This document shows, piece after piece, positions 24,378-30,355 of a stretch of 30,355 bases of DNA. Position 1 is the stretch's first letter. Every line of letters begins with the position of its first letter. Source of the stretch: Bacillota bacterium (GTDB lineage Bacteria; Bacillota; Negativicutes; Sporomusales; Sporomusaceae); contig JAEWGR010000155.1 in NCBI GenBank assembly GCA_023388195.1, forward strand, positions 1-30,355. The letters are read 5' to 3'. A program made the position numbers and the translations under genes. Below the pieces are notes generated by a model. That model was not told the origin of the DNA and did no database searches. It was given only the letters and a program-made list of their open reading frames with translations.

Positions 24378-26108
24378 TTAGGGACGCAGAGAAGCAGTTC
24401 TAAGCTCCCAATCGCCGCCGCCACCCAAAAGCAGCCGATTATGATGATAGTTCACCAGCGTACTCCGATGACCTACGCTTATGATGGTTGTCTTGGTTAA
24501 TGTTTTAACGGCCAGCCGGTACACCGTTTGTTCGGTAGTCTCGTCAAGAGCTGATGTGGCCTCATCCAGAAACAGCCAATCAGGCTTCTGCAAAAGCGCT
24601 CGCGCAAAAGCCATTCTTTGTTGCTCTCCCAAAGATAATGCCTGCCCCCAATCCTGATATTCATCAAGCCTGTCTGTTAGGTGTTTGAGCCGGCAAGCGG
24701 CTAAAATAGCCTGTAAATCAGCGTCATGTATTGGATGGGCCAGCCCGGGATACAACAGAACTTCTCGCAACGTATTGATCGGCATATAGGATTTTTGTGG
24801 AACAAACATAAGCTTCGCTGTGCGAGGAAGCCTGATGCTGCCGCTGGCATACGGCCAAATCCCAGCCAAGGTTCGCAGCAATGTACTTTTGCCGCAGCCG
24901 GACGGACCAGTTATCAGCAGTCTCTGACCACCAGGAAGTTTTAATGTTAAATCCTGAACTAGTTTTTGTCCATTCGGCTGAAAAACATTGACCCCCTCTA
25001 AACACAAATCGGCCTGATGCTGCCTGAAAACCATTTCTGTATGTGATCCTTCCTCCGTTTGGACGGCCTCCAGGAAGGTGAGAAAATTATTTAACCGGTT
25101 AATAACCGCCCGCCATTGCGCTAACTGAGTAAAACTGTCAATAATAAATGAAAATCCAACTTGTACATGGTTATAGGCGTCAATAATCTGAAACATCTGG
25201 CCAAAATGAATCTGACCGCGGAAATAAAGTGGCGATGCAATCAATGCAGAAAAAATTACTGAAATCTTTGAGTAACCAGTTGTTAACCACATCAACTTTT
25301 TGCGAACGTCAATAATTTTAATGAAATTGACTACAATCTGATTAAAGTGTTTCATAGAATTTTTCTTTTCATTATCTTCGCCACTATACAGAGCAATACT
25401 TTCAGCATGTTCCCGCACCCGTACCAGGCTAAATCGAAAATCAGCCTCATACCGTTGCTGATCATAATCCAGCCGTACGAGAGGACGCCCGACCTGGAGT
25501 GTCCAGTAGGTACCGACAGCAGCATAGGCTAATGCCAACCATACCAAATATCCATATACCGGTATTTGCTGATCACCAACCGGCAGATAAAACACCCCTG
25601 ATAAATTCCACAATATGATGACAAACGAAAAAACTGTTACTACATCCTGTAAAAAGTCTACCGATAATCGCAGGGTCAACATAACAAATAATTCAACATC
25701 TTCGCTAATCCGCTGATCAGGATTGTCAGTGGCATTTCCAGCCATCAATTGCAGCCGGTAATACGATTTTTTTTTGAGCCAGGCTGACAGGTACCGTTCT
25801 GTAAGCCAGCGCCGCCAGCGCATGTGAAGAAACATGCGTGCGTAGATTTGATAGCCTTTGACGACAATGAATAAAACTCCTAATAACGCATATTGTTCCA
25901 TAATCCTCAGAAAGCCGTCATAATTGAAATTCTGGATCGCCTCGTAAAACGATCCTTGCCACAAATTAAGCTGCACTGTGATATACACTAGCACCAAATT
26001 CAAAGCAATCACACTGGACAGTAGCAGCCAGGCCGACCATTTTTCTTCTGAAAACCAGTAAGTCCTGGCAATTTTCCAGGCACCGCGCAGCATCACACCC
26101 CTTCGCAT
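24378..26108 (-). CDS. SbmA/BacA- and ABCD-like ABC transporter, fused permease and ATPase
   Basis: 576 aa. An N-terminal ABC_membrane_2 domain with about six membrane helices (first at about 28-45) contains the EAA-like EHAESIALYSGE (233-244), a marker of the SbmA/YddA/peroxisomal ABCD group. The ATPase part has Walker A GPSGCGKST (401-409), a Q-loop VPQKSYM, LSLGEQQR signature (491-498), Walker B WLFLDEATSALD (511-522) and the switch His547. NTLREVLLYPG is also typical. Relatives move peptides, vitamin B12 or acyl-CoA; the substrate here is unknown. GAGGTGG lies before the ATG. It follows the phage-like lysis block but looks like a host gene. Confidence 0.9.
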   Translation of the reverse strand: MRRGVMLRGAWKIARTYWFSEEKWSAWLLLSSVIALNLVLVYITVQLNLWQGSFYEAIQNFNYDGFLRIMEQYALLGVLFIVVKGYQIYARMFLHMRWRRWLTERYLSAWLKKKSYYRLQLMAGNATDNPDQRISEDVELFVMLTLRLSVDFLQDVVTVFSFVIILWNLSGVFYLPVGDQQIPVYGYLVWLALAYAAVGTYWTLQVGRPLVRLDYDQQRYEADFRFSLVRVREHAESIALYSGEDNEKKNSMKHFNQIVVNFIKIIDVRKKLMWLTTGYSKISVIFSALIASPLYFRGQIHFGQMFQIIDAYNHVQVGFSFIIDSFTQLAQWRAVINRLNNFLTFLEAVQTEEGSHTEMVFRQHQADLCLEGVNVFQPNGQKLVQDLTLKLPGGQRLLITGPSGCGKSTLLRTLAGIWPYASGSIRLPRTAKLMFVPQKSYMPINTLREVLLYPGLAHPIHDADLQAILAACRLKHLTDRLDEYQDWGQALSLGEQQRMAFARALLQKPDWLFLDEATSALDETTEQTVYRLAVKTLTKTTIISVGHRSTLVNYHHNRLLLGGGGDWELRTASLRP

Positions 26109-26271
26109 TCATCACCACCTCTTTATCGTTATATTTCAAACCTGCTAAGAGCAGTACAAAAACGATAACTAAAAAAGTACCGGCGGCACGCAATGCCTCT
26201 CTCCCGAGAAACTTCGCTCCAACCAGTACTTTGTTATTTGGCGGCTTTGTGCCAAGTTCTTCTATCCTTTG

Positions 26272-26303
26272 AAAAAGCCGCTCCCCCAGCAAGGTGAAGC
26301 GGC
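26272..26303 (-). terminator. Terminator after the 49-aa membrane protein gene
   Basis: Arms 26277-26284 and 26296-26303 pair over 8 bp (one G-U) with an 11-nt loop; five T follow on the minus strand (26272-26276). It closes the lysis-like gene block before the ABC transporter. Confidence 0.85.
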
Positions 26304-26323
26304 GGAAAAGAAGATGTCCCGGC

Positions 26324-26473
26324 TTAGGAGTGAGTTGCTTTCTCGAATAACAAGAAAACTCCCCCAAGCCCTCCTACCACTGCCATAAACAAGGCTCCCT
26401 GAAGATCAAGAACATAGAATCCGGTCCCAATACCAATTGCAGTATTAAGGGCCCACCACAAAATATCCATCAT
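26324..26473 (-). CDS. 49-aa two-helix membrane protein, holin-like by position
   Basis: MMDILWWALNTAIGIGTGFY begins a 49-residue protein with two hydrophobic helices (about 4-24 and 26-43) and a polar end EKATHS. GAGGTG lies 7 nt before the first ATG, and a terminator follows 21 nt after the stop, both arguing that it is real. It is the last gene of the endolysin/spanin-like block. The endolysin has no signal peptide and would need a holin; this protein has the size and topology of a small holin, but no family is recognised, so the role is a guess. Confidence 0.65.
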   Translation of the reverse strand: MMDILWWALNTAIGIGTGFYVLDLQGALFMAVVGGLGGVFLLFEKATHS

Positions 26474-26585
26474 ATTGAAACACCTCATTAGCGCTAAGAT
26501 AATTATATATGTTACTCTTTTCTATTAATCCTATGCAAAATCCTGCCAACCAGAGCCCTGGGTCGCTAATTACCAAAATATCAGC

Positions 26586-27014
26586 CTATCTAAACGCGAT
26601 ATACCCCAGCCCTACTATCAATATCCCCCGTTGCAGCTTCAGCCCCCTAATCTCTGATTGTACCTCTTGTTCGTATGCCTGCAAGGATTTGTTGGCCTTC
26701 TGCAATAAGTCCTGCGCTGTCAGTAAGTTTTGTTTGGCTGCTGTCAATTCGGTTTTCAACGTCAACAACTGATTCTGCAACGCCGCCAAGTCCTGCTGAT
26801 ACTCGCCCAGCTTCAACCGCACTGTCTGCAAGTCCGTTTTCGACTCGCTCAACTCGATCAACAGCTGCCTGTTGTTCTCGTCCAACTGCTGAAATATCTG
26901 TTCTAACCTGGTCAATTCCTGATCGGTCAGGCTGTACTGGGCCGAACACGTACCAGCCGATACCAAAACCAGCAAGCAAGCAAACAATACCGATAATAAA
27001 AGTCTTTTTCTCAT
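26586..27014 (-). CDS. Exported coiled-coil protein, candidate outer or unimolecular spanin (overlaps another gene)
   Basis: 142 aa. Signal peptide at about 1-25 (RKRLLLSVLFACLLVLVSAG) with Cys23 just before SAQ; the context AGTC is not a good lipobox, so signal peptidase I cleavage after SA is equally possible. Residues about 29-126 are a long coiled coil rich in Leu, Gln, Glu and Lys, and the C-terminus (about 129-140, ILIVGLGYIAF) is hydrophobic enough for a membrane anchor. AAGGAG lies 10 nt before the ATG. All but the last 61 nt overlap a second frame (26647-27051). N-terminal export signal plus coiled coil plus C-terminal anchor is the layout of unimolecular spanins, but this is inference. 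Confidence 0.65.
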   Translation of the reverse strand: MRKRLLLSVLFACLLVLVSAGTCSAQYSLTDQELTRLEQIFQQLDENNRQLLIELSESKTDLQTVRLKLGEYQQDLAALQNQLLTLKTELTAAKQNLLTAQDLLQKANKSLQAYEQEVQSEIRGLKLQRGILIVGLGYIAFR

Positions 27015-27051
27015 TATGAATCAACTCCTTTATCCTGGTTATACTAAACAT
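26647..27051 (-). CDS. N-terminally anchored coiled-coil protein, candidate inner-membrane spanin (Rz-like)
   Basis: 134 aa. A single N-terminal membrane helix (about 17-36, TFIIGIVCLLAGFGIGWYVF) without cleavage site, then a periplasm-facing stretch with regular Val/Ala/Asp/Glu heptads (QVRTDISAVGREQQAAVDRV, AESVVDVENRIDSSQTKL) ending GIRTRGTIRD. This is the topology of phage Rz i-spanins. GAGAGGAGA lies 6 nt before the ATG. The other gene starts 37 nt later in a different frame, the geometry of Rz/Rz1. It lies directly after the endolysin gene. Identity as a spanin is inferred from topology and context. Confidence 0.68.
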   Translation of the reverse strand: MFSITRIKELIHNEKKTFIIGIVCLLAGFGIGWYVFGPVQPDRSGIDQVRTDISAVGREQQAAVDRVERVENGLADSAVEAGRVSAGLGGVAESVVDVENRIDSSQTKLTDSAGLIAEGQQILAGIRTRGTIRD

Positions 27052-27074
27052 GTATTGTCTCCTCTCCCATAGAA

Positions 27075-27105
27075 ACGCCGCCCAGCGCTGGACGGCGTCT
27101 TTTTC
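27075..27105. terminator. Hairpin between endolysin and spanin-like genes
   Basis: Arms 27075-27086 and 27087-27098 form a long stem (with one mismatch on plus, G-U on minus). A T-run follows on the plus strand (27100-27104), while on the minus strand only TTTC follows, so in the direction of the genes it is a weak terminator or an RNA processing/attenuation hairpin just before the spanin ribosome site. Confidence 0.55.
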
Positions 27106-27742
27106 ATTTTAATATCACCGTTACAACGGAATCAGTCTGGGCGTCAAAAATATCTACAGCCGTATTATTGGCCACAATAGCATAACGCGCCTCGATAACA
27201 GGCTTGCCATCAACCAAAATAGTCTGCACAGAATCAAAGTTCATACCTTCCGGCAATGCATAAACCCCGGATTCATCGGCACGAATTAAAATAATCTCAC
27301 CAGGAACAGAATTCAGCTTATTGCTATTATTCCCCAGATCAAAATTCGCCGAGTAGATTCCTTTAACACTGGATAAATAGTTTTCTAGGGTATCCCCAAA
27401 ATAGCCGCCCTGCTTAAGCGCGACAATATAGTCATCAATACTGCCTGCAGTGTATAGACCATCCTCTTCGTAGTATCGAAGATATTTGCCGAAATACTCG
27501 GCATAGGCTTCATAGCTTGTAAACTGTTTATAGTAGTATTGGCCATCTGGTTGCGGTGTGTCATTGGGCGTAACCTGGGTTAGCCCCCCCAGATTATAGT
27601 ACGCACTGGCCAGTGTGGATGTAAATCCGCCTGTTTCGTGGCACCATTGACAATAAATCCATTCTGGTTTGATAATGTCACCGAAGCCTTCATTGGCTAC
27701 TGCGGCAGCTTGTTTTGCCAGTTCATAAAAATATTTATTCAT
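27104..27742 (-). CDS. Phage-type endolysin: glucosaminidase domain plus C-terminal small domain
   Basis: 212 aa without signal peptide. Residues about 5-135 look like a glucosaminidase (endo-beta-N-acetylglucosaminidase, LYZ2 type) domain: WIYCQWCHETGGF with Glu36 as the likely catalytic acid, then LASAYYNLGGL and the FTSYEAYAEYFGKYL helix. Such domains cut the glycan chains of peptidoglycan. A short Asn/Ser linker (about 137-146) joins a 65-residue beta-rich domain (147-212, EIILIRADESGVYALPEG to SVVTVILK) of unknown fold, found again alone at 28737-28946. GAGGGGG precedes the ATG. Spanin-like and holin-like genes follow, giving a lysis cassette. Confidence 0.82.
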   Translation of the reverse strand: MNKYFYELAKQAAAVANEGFGDIIKPEWIYCQWCHETGGFTSTLASAYYNLGGLTQVTPNDTPQPDGQYYYKQFTSYEAYAEYFGKYLRYYEEDGLYTAGSIDDYIVALKQGGYFGDTLENYLSSVKGIYSANFDLGNNSNKLNSVPGEIILIRADESGVYALPEGMNFDSVQTILVDGKPVIEARYAIVANNTAVDIFDAQTDSVVTVILK

Positions 27743-27775
27743 AATTTATTTCCCCCTCTTATTGTTAATATATTT

Positions 27776-27805
27776 TTTATCCATGCTTCTTGTTACTGGT
27801 GACAA
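27776..27805 (-). promoter_or_regulatory. Possible promoter of the endolysin gene
   Basis: TTGTCA (27800-27805), 18 nt, GATAAA (27776-27781) on the minus strand, about 35 nt before the endolysin ATG. The -35 is good, the -10 only fair. Confidence 0.35.
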
Positions 27806-27829
27806 TGCGTCAAGAAACATAGTCATACA

Positions 27830-27876
27830 CGAGGGACGGTGGCGTGTCATATTTTCCAACACGCCGCCGTCCCTCG
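27830..27876. repeat. REP-like palindrome with 18-bp stem
   Basis: Arms 27830-27847 and 27859-27876 pair over 18 bp with a single G-U, around an 11-nt loop. The arm begins CGAGGGACGGTGGCGTG, sharing GGGACGGTG with the element at 24291-24333. No T-run follows. It lies between the 67-aa gene and the endolysin gene. Confidence 0.75.
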
Positions 27877-27970
27877 CAGTCCGTACAGTTTCAAATCAGA
27901 TTCTCGCTTTTGCCGGCACATAATTTTTCATCGTGTGTGCAGGGTTTGCGTATTAGTATAGACTCCGCCC

Positions 27971-28174
27971 CTACATTAAACACTCTGCATCATGATCAAG
28001 CAAATACGTTAAATAATCGCGAATAATTGCATTCGCTCTACATTTATCATCAATATTGGTAAAATGAAAGTTGCCATCCCTAATTTTGAAATCAGTAATC
28101 CCATTTACGACTAACTGTTCTTGTATGCGTGCCGTTAACTTACTTATTAATGATTCTTTCATCCCGGTGGTCAT
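27971..28174 (-). CDS. 67-aa protein of unknown function
   Basis: MTTGMKESLISKLTARIQEQ starts a small, soluble, acidic-tailed protein (ending HDAECLM) with no recognised motif; predicted mixed helix and strand. A TTGTCT-N18-TATAAT promoter ends 43 nt upstream, and GGAG/GAG sequences lie 7-12 nt before the ATG; an internal ATG at codon 5 is an alternative. The promoter makes it likely real. It sits in the phage-like block upstream of the endolysin. Confidence 0.55.
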   Translation of the reverse strand: MTTGMKESLISKLTARIQEQLVVNGITDFKIRDGNFHFTNIDDKCRANAIIRDYLTYLLDHDAECLM

Positions 28175-28216
28175 AGCTTAGCTCAACTCCATTTTTATTT
28201 CCATAATTTGGATATT

Positions 28217-28246
28217 ATTATAACATTATAAATATCGAAAAGACAA
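28217..28246 (-). promoter_or_regulatory. Sigma-A type promoter of the 67-aa gene
   Basis: TTGTCT (28241-28246), 18-nt spacer, perfect TATAAT (28217-28222) on the minus strand. The surrounding sequence is very AT-rich, which lowers confidence somewhat. Confidence 0.55.
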
Positions 28247-28379
28247 TAAAAATAATACCTTTCATTCTTTATCCGTACATAAAACAGTCAAAATGGATAA
28301 ATAGAAATTAAAAAAATCTCCGGACGATGAATACCAAGCAAGCTAGGAACTCCATTACTCTATAATCATGTACATTAAG

Positions 28380-28427
28380 ATAAATAGTTAAAGCCCCCAG
28401 TACACACTGGGGGCTTTAACTATTTAT
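28380..28427. terminator. Perfect 22-bp hairpin, terminator of the 39-aa gene
   Basis: Arms 28380-28401 and 28406-28427 are perfectly complementary around an ACAC loop, with GCCCCCAGT at the top and AT-rich base. The right arm includes the stop codon of the 39-aa gene. The T/A-rich lower stem can serve as the U-tract on both strands. Confidence 0.85.
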
Positions 28428-28543
28428 AATATCCAATCGACTATCGCTCCTAATAATATTAGCCAAAATAATAATCTACCCCACAATGGCCACGGTTCTA
28501 CCGTATCCGGCCTTTTATACAGGAAATTACGCATATGTACCAT
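28424..28543 (-). CDS. 39-aa single-helix membrane peptide
   Basis: MVHMRNFLYKRPDTVEPWPL then a hydrophobic helix (about 22-38, GRLLFWLILLGAIVDWIL) to the end. AAGGAGG lies 7 nt before the ATG and a strong hairpin terminator overlaps the stop codon, so the short frame is convincing as a gene. Basic N-terminus and C-terminal membrane helix suggest a tail-anchored or type II peptide. No family recognised; it could be a phage lysis accessory or a small regulatory membrane peptide. Confidence 0.65.
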   Translation of the reverse strand: MVHMRNFLYKRPDTVEPWPLWGRLLFWLILLGAIVDWIL

Positions 28544-28655
28544 AATACCGCCTCCTTATATGGAATATTAGGCACTATTTAGCAATTTCCTGCAACAAAT
28601 AATAATAATTAATCAGTTTTATTTAGTTTTTCACTTCTTAGCTGCCTAAATAAAT

Positions 28656-28713
28656 ATACTCCCCTTTTCGGCAGCAGGTTTTTCTCTTCTCCTGGCTACC
28701 GATTGAGGAGTAT
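28656..28713 (-). terminator. Long two-part stem-loop downstream of the solo-domain gene
   Basis: Outer arms ATACTCC/GGAGTAT (28656-28662, 28707-28713) and an inner imperfect stem (28669-28678 with 28691-28701) around a T-rich loop. On the minus strand it follows the stop codon by about 25 nt and is trailed by TATTTATTTAG, so a weak terminator is likely; a structured 3' element is the alternative. Confidence 0.45.
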
Positions 28714-28736
28714 TTCACCTGAACGGTGTTCTCTCT

Positions 28737-28946
28737 TTATTTTAAAACCACGGTAATAACAGAATTATCCTTAGCATCAAAAATATCAACAGCCGTGTTA
28801 TCGGCTACAATGGCATAGCGCCCCTTTTTAACCGGCTTGCCGTCAATTAAAATAGCCTGCACAACATCAAAGGTCCAGCCGCAGCCTTCCGGCAGCGCAT
28901 ATATTCCGGATTTATCGGCACGAATTAATTTAACTATCTTCGCCAT
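28737..28946 (-). CDS. Free-standing copy of the endolysin C-terminal domain
   Basis: 69 aa, with GGAGGTG 9 nt before the ATG. Nearly the whole protein aligns with residues 147-212 of the endolysin at 27104-27742: LIRADKSGIYALPEG against LIRADESGVYALPEG, VQAILIDGKPVKKGRYAIVA against VQTILVDGKPVIEARYAIVA, NTAVDIFDAKDNSVITVVLK against NTAVDIFDAQTDSVVTVILK. No signal peptide. The domain is small and beta-rich with an unknown fold; it might bind cell wall, form multimers with the endolysin, or act on phage structure. Clearly homologous; function unknown. Confidence 0.85.
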   Translation of the reverse strand: MAKIVKLIRADKSGIYALPEGCGWTFDVVQAILIDGKPVKKGRYAIVADNTAVDIFDAKDNSVITVVLK

Positions 28947-28998
28947 TTTCCTTACACCTCCAGATATTATGGTACTTTATTATATGCATTTAGCTATG

Positions 28999-29451
28999 TT
29001 ATTGACCTTCCCACTCCCAGAGCCGCTGCCTTCCCTTGGCCGGCACGGGCTCTATCCGGCGCACGTTAGCCAGTATCCAGGCGTAGCGGCCCTGCGTATA
29101 GTCACCAAACGCAAGTTCATTGCCCATAACTCTCATGTTATTTTCTAAAAAAGCGGCGACTCTCCTGTCATTGCCGATTATTAAAGAGGCGGTGCCTCGG
29201 ACTTTAAGACAATCAAGTAAATCAGCTATAGCAATTACTGAACCTAGACGAATATTCAGCCAATGTTCCGAAACACAACTTATTCCCAAAGCATTGATAA
29301 TAGGCAGGCTATAAAACGCCCTCTTAGTTTCCTGACCTGCATGTATGGCAATCTGCCCTCTGTACTTAGTAGACCAGGACCGTGTTTCTATCTGTTTATG
29401 GCCGCAGGCTATAAGGCTTGCCCACGGCTCTAGTATAGTAATAGCTTTCAT
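28999..29451 (-). CDS. ASCH-domain protein
   Basis: 150 aa from the ATG at 29451, 5 nt after GGAGG; a longer frame to 29553 has no ribosome site. MKAITILEPWASLIACGHKQ, IETRSWSTKYRGQIAIHAG (21-39) and the YAWILANVRRIEPVPAKGRQ end are the ASCH/PUA-like fold, which binds RNA or nucleotides. Such proteins are common in phages and prophages, often near DNA metabolism genes. Together with the endolysin it supports a phage origin of this stretch. Substrate unknown. Confidence 0.85.
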   Translation of the reverse strand: MKAITILEPWASLIACGHKQIETRSWSTKYRGQIAIHAGQETKRAFYSLPIINALGISCVSEHWLNIRLGSVIAIADLLDCLKVRGTASLIIGNDRRVAAFLENNMRVMGNELAFGDYTQGRYAWILANVRRIEPVPAKGRQRLWEWEGQ

Positions 29452-29569
29452 AATTACCTCCTCTATAATATAGACTTGTAAAAATTGCCCTCTTTTATAA
29501 ATATATATTACTGGTAGTTTAAGAACAAAGAGGGGGCTTAAACTCAAATACAATGTTTTAAAATCACGT

Positions 29570-29603
29570 AAAAAAGCTGCCGCCAGAACAAACTGGCAGC
29601 AGC
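29570..29603 (-). terminator. Rho-independent terminator of the second MCP-like gene
   Basis: Arms 29576-29586 and 29593-29603 pair over 11 bp with one G-U on the minus strand, loop of 6 nt, followed by six T (A at 29570-29575). About 14 nt after the stop codon. Confidence 0.93.
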
Positions 29604-29616
29604 TCTAGAGCTGTAA

Positions 29617-30355
29617 CTATATAATTTCTGCTATCTTCTCAATATCAGTAGCCGCTGCCGCCAACTGTTGCATTGACGCAGATATTTCCTGGCTGGCAGC
29701 AGCCTGCCGCTCTCCGATAAAAGCAGATTCCCCAATACCTGTAATTATTCCCGAAGTATCTTGTTGGATCGCCCCTAATACAGCTTTTATATCGGTAACA
29801 GCTTGGCCGCTATTATCAGCCATCTTTCGAATTTCACTGGCTACTACTGCAAATCCGCGTCCATGCTCACCCGCCCGGGCCGCTTCAATAGCTGCGTTTA
29901 AACCAAGTAAATTTGAGTTTGCAGAAATATCACTTACAAACTTCAGAATATCGTCCGTCTTCTTAAGTTCTACTAAGACTCGCTCGCCTTTGGACTTAAG
30001 ATCATCAAGCTGTTGCGCTAACGCGGTGGCTGAAGCGGCCAATTCCTCAGTGGTCGCGGTAATTTCCTGACTTGTTGCGGCTATGTTCTGAGCTGAATCC
30101 ATCAGCGTCTGTTGCGCAGTTAAAGAAAAACCAGTTGCAGTAGCCCCAACTAATATACCATCCTCATATACAGGATATGCGATTGCCTTTATAGGTACAC
30201 CGTATAATTCCTTAGGTAACGCTTTATGAACTTCTTTCTTAGTTGTTAGGCATTCATGTAAAGTGCCGCCAACAGGAACCTTATCTCCTTCTCTAATCCG
30301 CATATCAAATGTTTTACCAGGAAGAAACTTTACAATAACCCCTTCTGCATTACAA
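29617..30355 (-). CDS. Soluble methyl-accepting chemotaxis-type sensor protein (N-terminus cut by window edge)
   Basis: The frame stays open from the stop at 29617 to the window end, about 245 codons; an internal ATG at 30303 is not the real start because coding-like sequence continues above it (AEGVIVKFLPGKTFD). The visible sensor part ends in YPVYEDGILVGATATGFS. The signalling coiled coil follows, with the receptor tip NLLGLNAAIEAARAGEHGRGFAVVA closely matching the gene at 19572-20414. No membrane helix in the visible part. Probably the same soluble receptor family; ligand unknown. It has its own terminator. Confidence 0.85.
   Translation of the reverse strand, partial: CNAEGVIVKFLPGKTFDMRIREGDKVPVGGTLHECLTTKKEVHKALPKELYGVPIKAIAYPVYEDGILVGATATGFSLTAQQTLMDSAQNIAATSQEITATTEELAASATALAQQLDDLKSKGERVLVELKKTDDILKFVSDISANSNLLGLNAAIEAARAGEHGRGFAVVASEIRKMADNSGQAVTDIKAVLGAIQQDTSGIITGIGESAFIGERQAAASQEISASMQQLAAAATDIEKIAEII

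Noticed and set aside
25966..26367. 133-codon minus-strand frame with one hydrophobic segment, upstream of and overlapping the ABC transporter
   Set aside because: It runs through the terminator at 26272-26303, overlaps the 49-aa gene and 140 bp of the ABC gene, and lacks a ribosome site.
28668..28702. Cobalamin-riboswitch B12-box-like sequence (AGCCAGGAGA...ACCTGC on the minus strand)
   Set aside because: The box is interrupted by about 8 nt, the rest of the riboswitch core is missing, and it lies downstream of a gene rather than in a leader.
1..30355. CRISPR arrays, tRNA/rRNA genes, complete insertion sequences
   Set aside because: No regularly spaced direct repeats, no tRNA-like cloverleaf sequence and no transposase frame were found on either strand.

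Overview
This window looks like chromosome of a Firmicute, most likely an outer-membrane-bearing (diderm) member of the Negativicutes (Sporomusa/Pelosinus-like). Evidence is protein character plus the order dprA-topA-trmFO-xerC(codV)-hslV-hslU-codY-flgB-flgC-fliE-fliF-fliG-fliH-fliI-fliJ, which is the classic Bacillus/Clostridium order. Genus-level placement is inference. Almost every gene lies on the minus strand; the only convincing plus-strand gene is the nicotinate phosphoribosyltransferase at 18479-19531.

Layout. (1) 1-6356: start of the flagellar/chemotaxis operon (flgB to fliJ, fliJ cut by the window edge), building rod, MS-ring, switch and export ATPase. (2) 6560-10326: codY, hslU, hslV, xerC, ending in a clear terminator between codY and flgB. 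(3) 10422-14990: trmFO, topA, dprA, tightly overlapped, with a good sigma-A type promoter in front of dprA. (4) 15132-18354: folP-folB-folK followed by an MGDG-synthase/UgtP-like glycosyltransferase, divergent from (5) the NAPRTase gene; a 26-bp palindrome covers both putative promoters. (6) 19572-21787: lemA, a TPM-domain protein and a soluble MCP-like sensor. (7) 21788-26108: accessory region with a degenerate solo serine-recombinase domain, a GlsB/YeaQ membrane protein, an L,D-transpeptidase and an SbmA/ABCD-type ABC transporter, plus long palindromes, REP-like elements and two copies of an RNA-like motif. (8) 26272-29451: phage-derived material: a glucosaminidase endolysin, two proteins encoded in overlapping frames that resemble a spanin pair, a 49-aa two-TM protein (holin-like by position and topology), a free-standing copy of the endolysin C-terminal domain, other small proteins and an ASCH-domain protein. 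(9) 29617-30355: a second soluble MCP-like sensor, cut by the window edge.

Most notable: the overlapping two-frame spanin-like locus at 26586-27051, which makes sense only if the host has an outer membrane; the solo endolysin-tail domain at 28737-28946; and the duplicated roughly 75-nt motif at 21833-21908 (minus) and 23207-23284 (plus), which looks like an undescribed structured RNA or a small repeat. Two small genes not normally called (49 aa at 26324-26473 and 39 aa at 28424-28543) have good ribosome binding sites and directly following hairpins. All functional statements come from reading motifs by eye; no database search was run.
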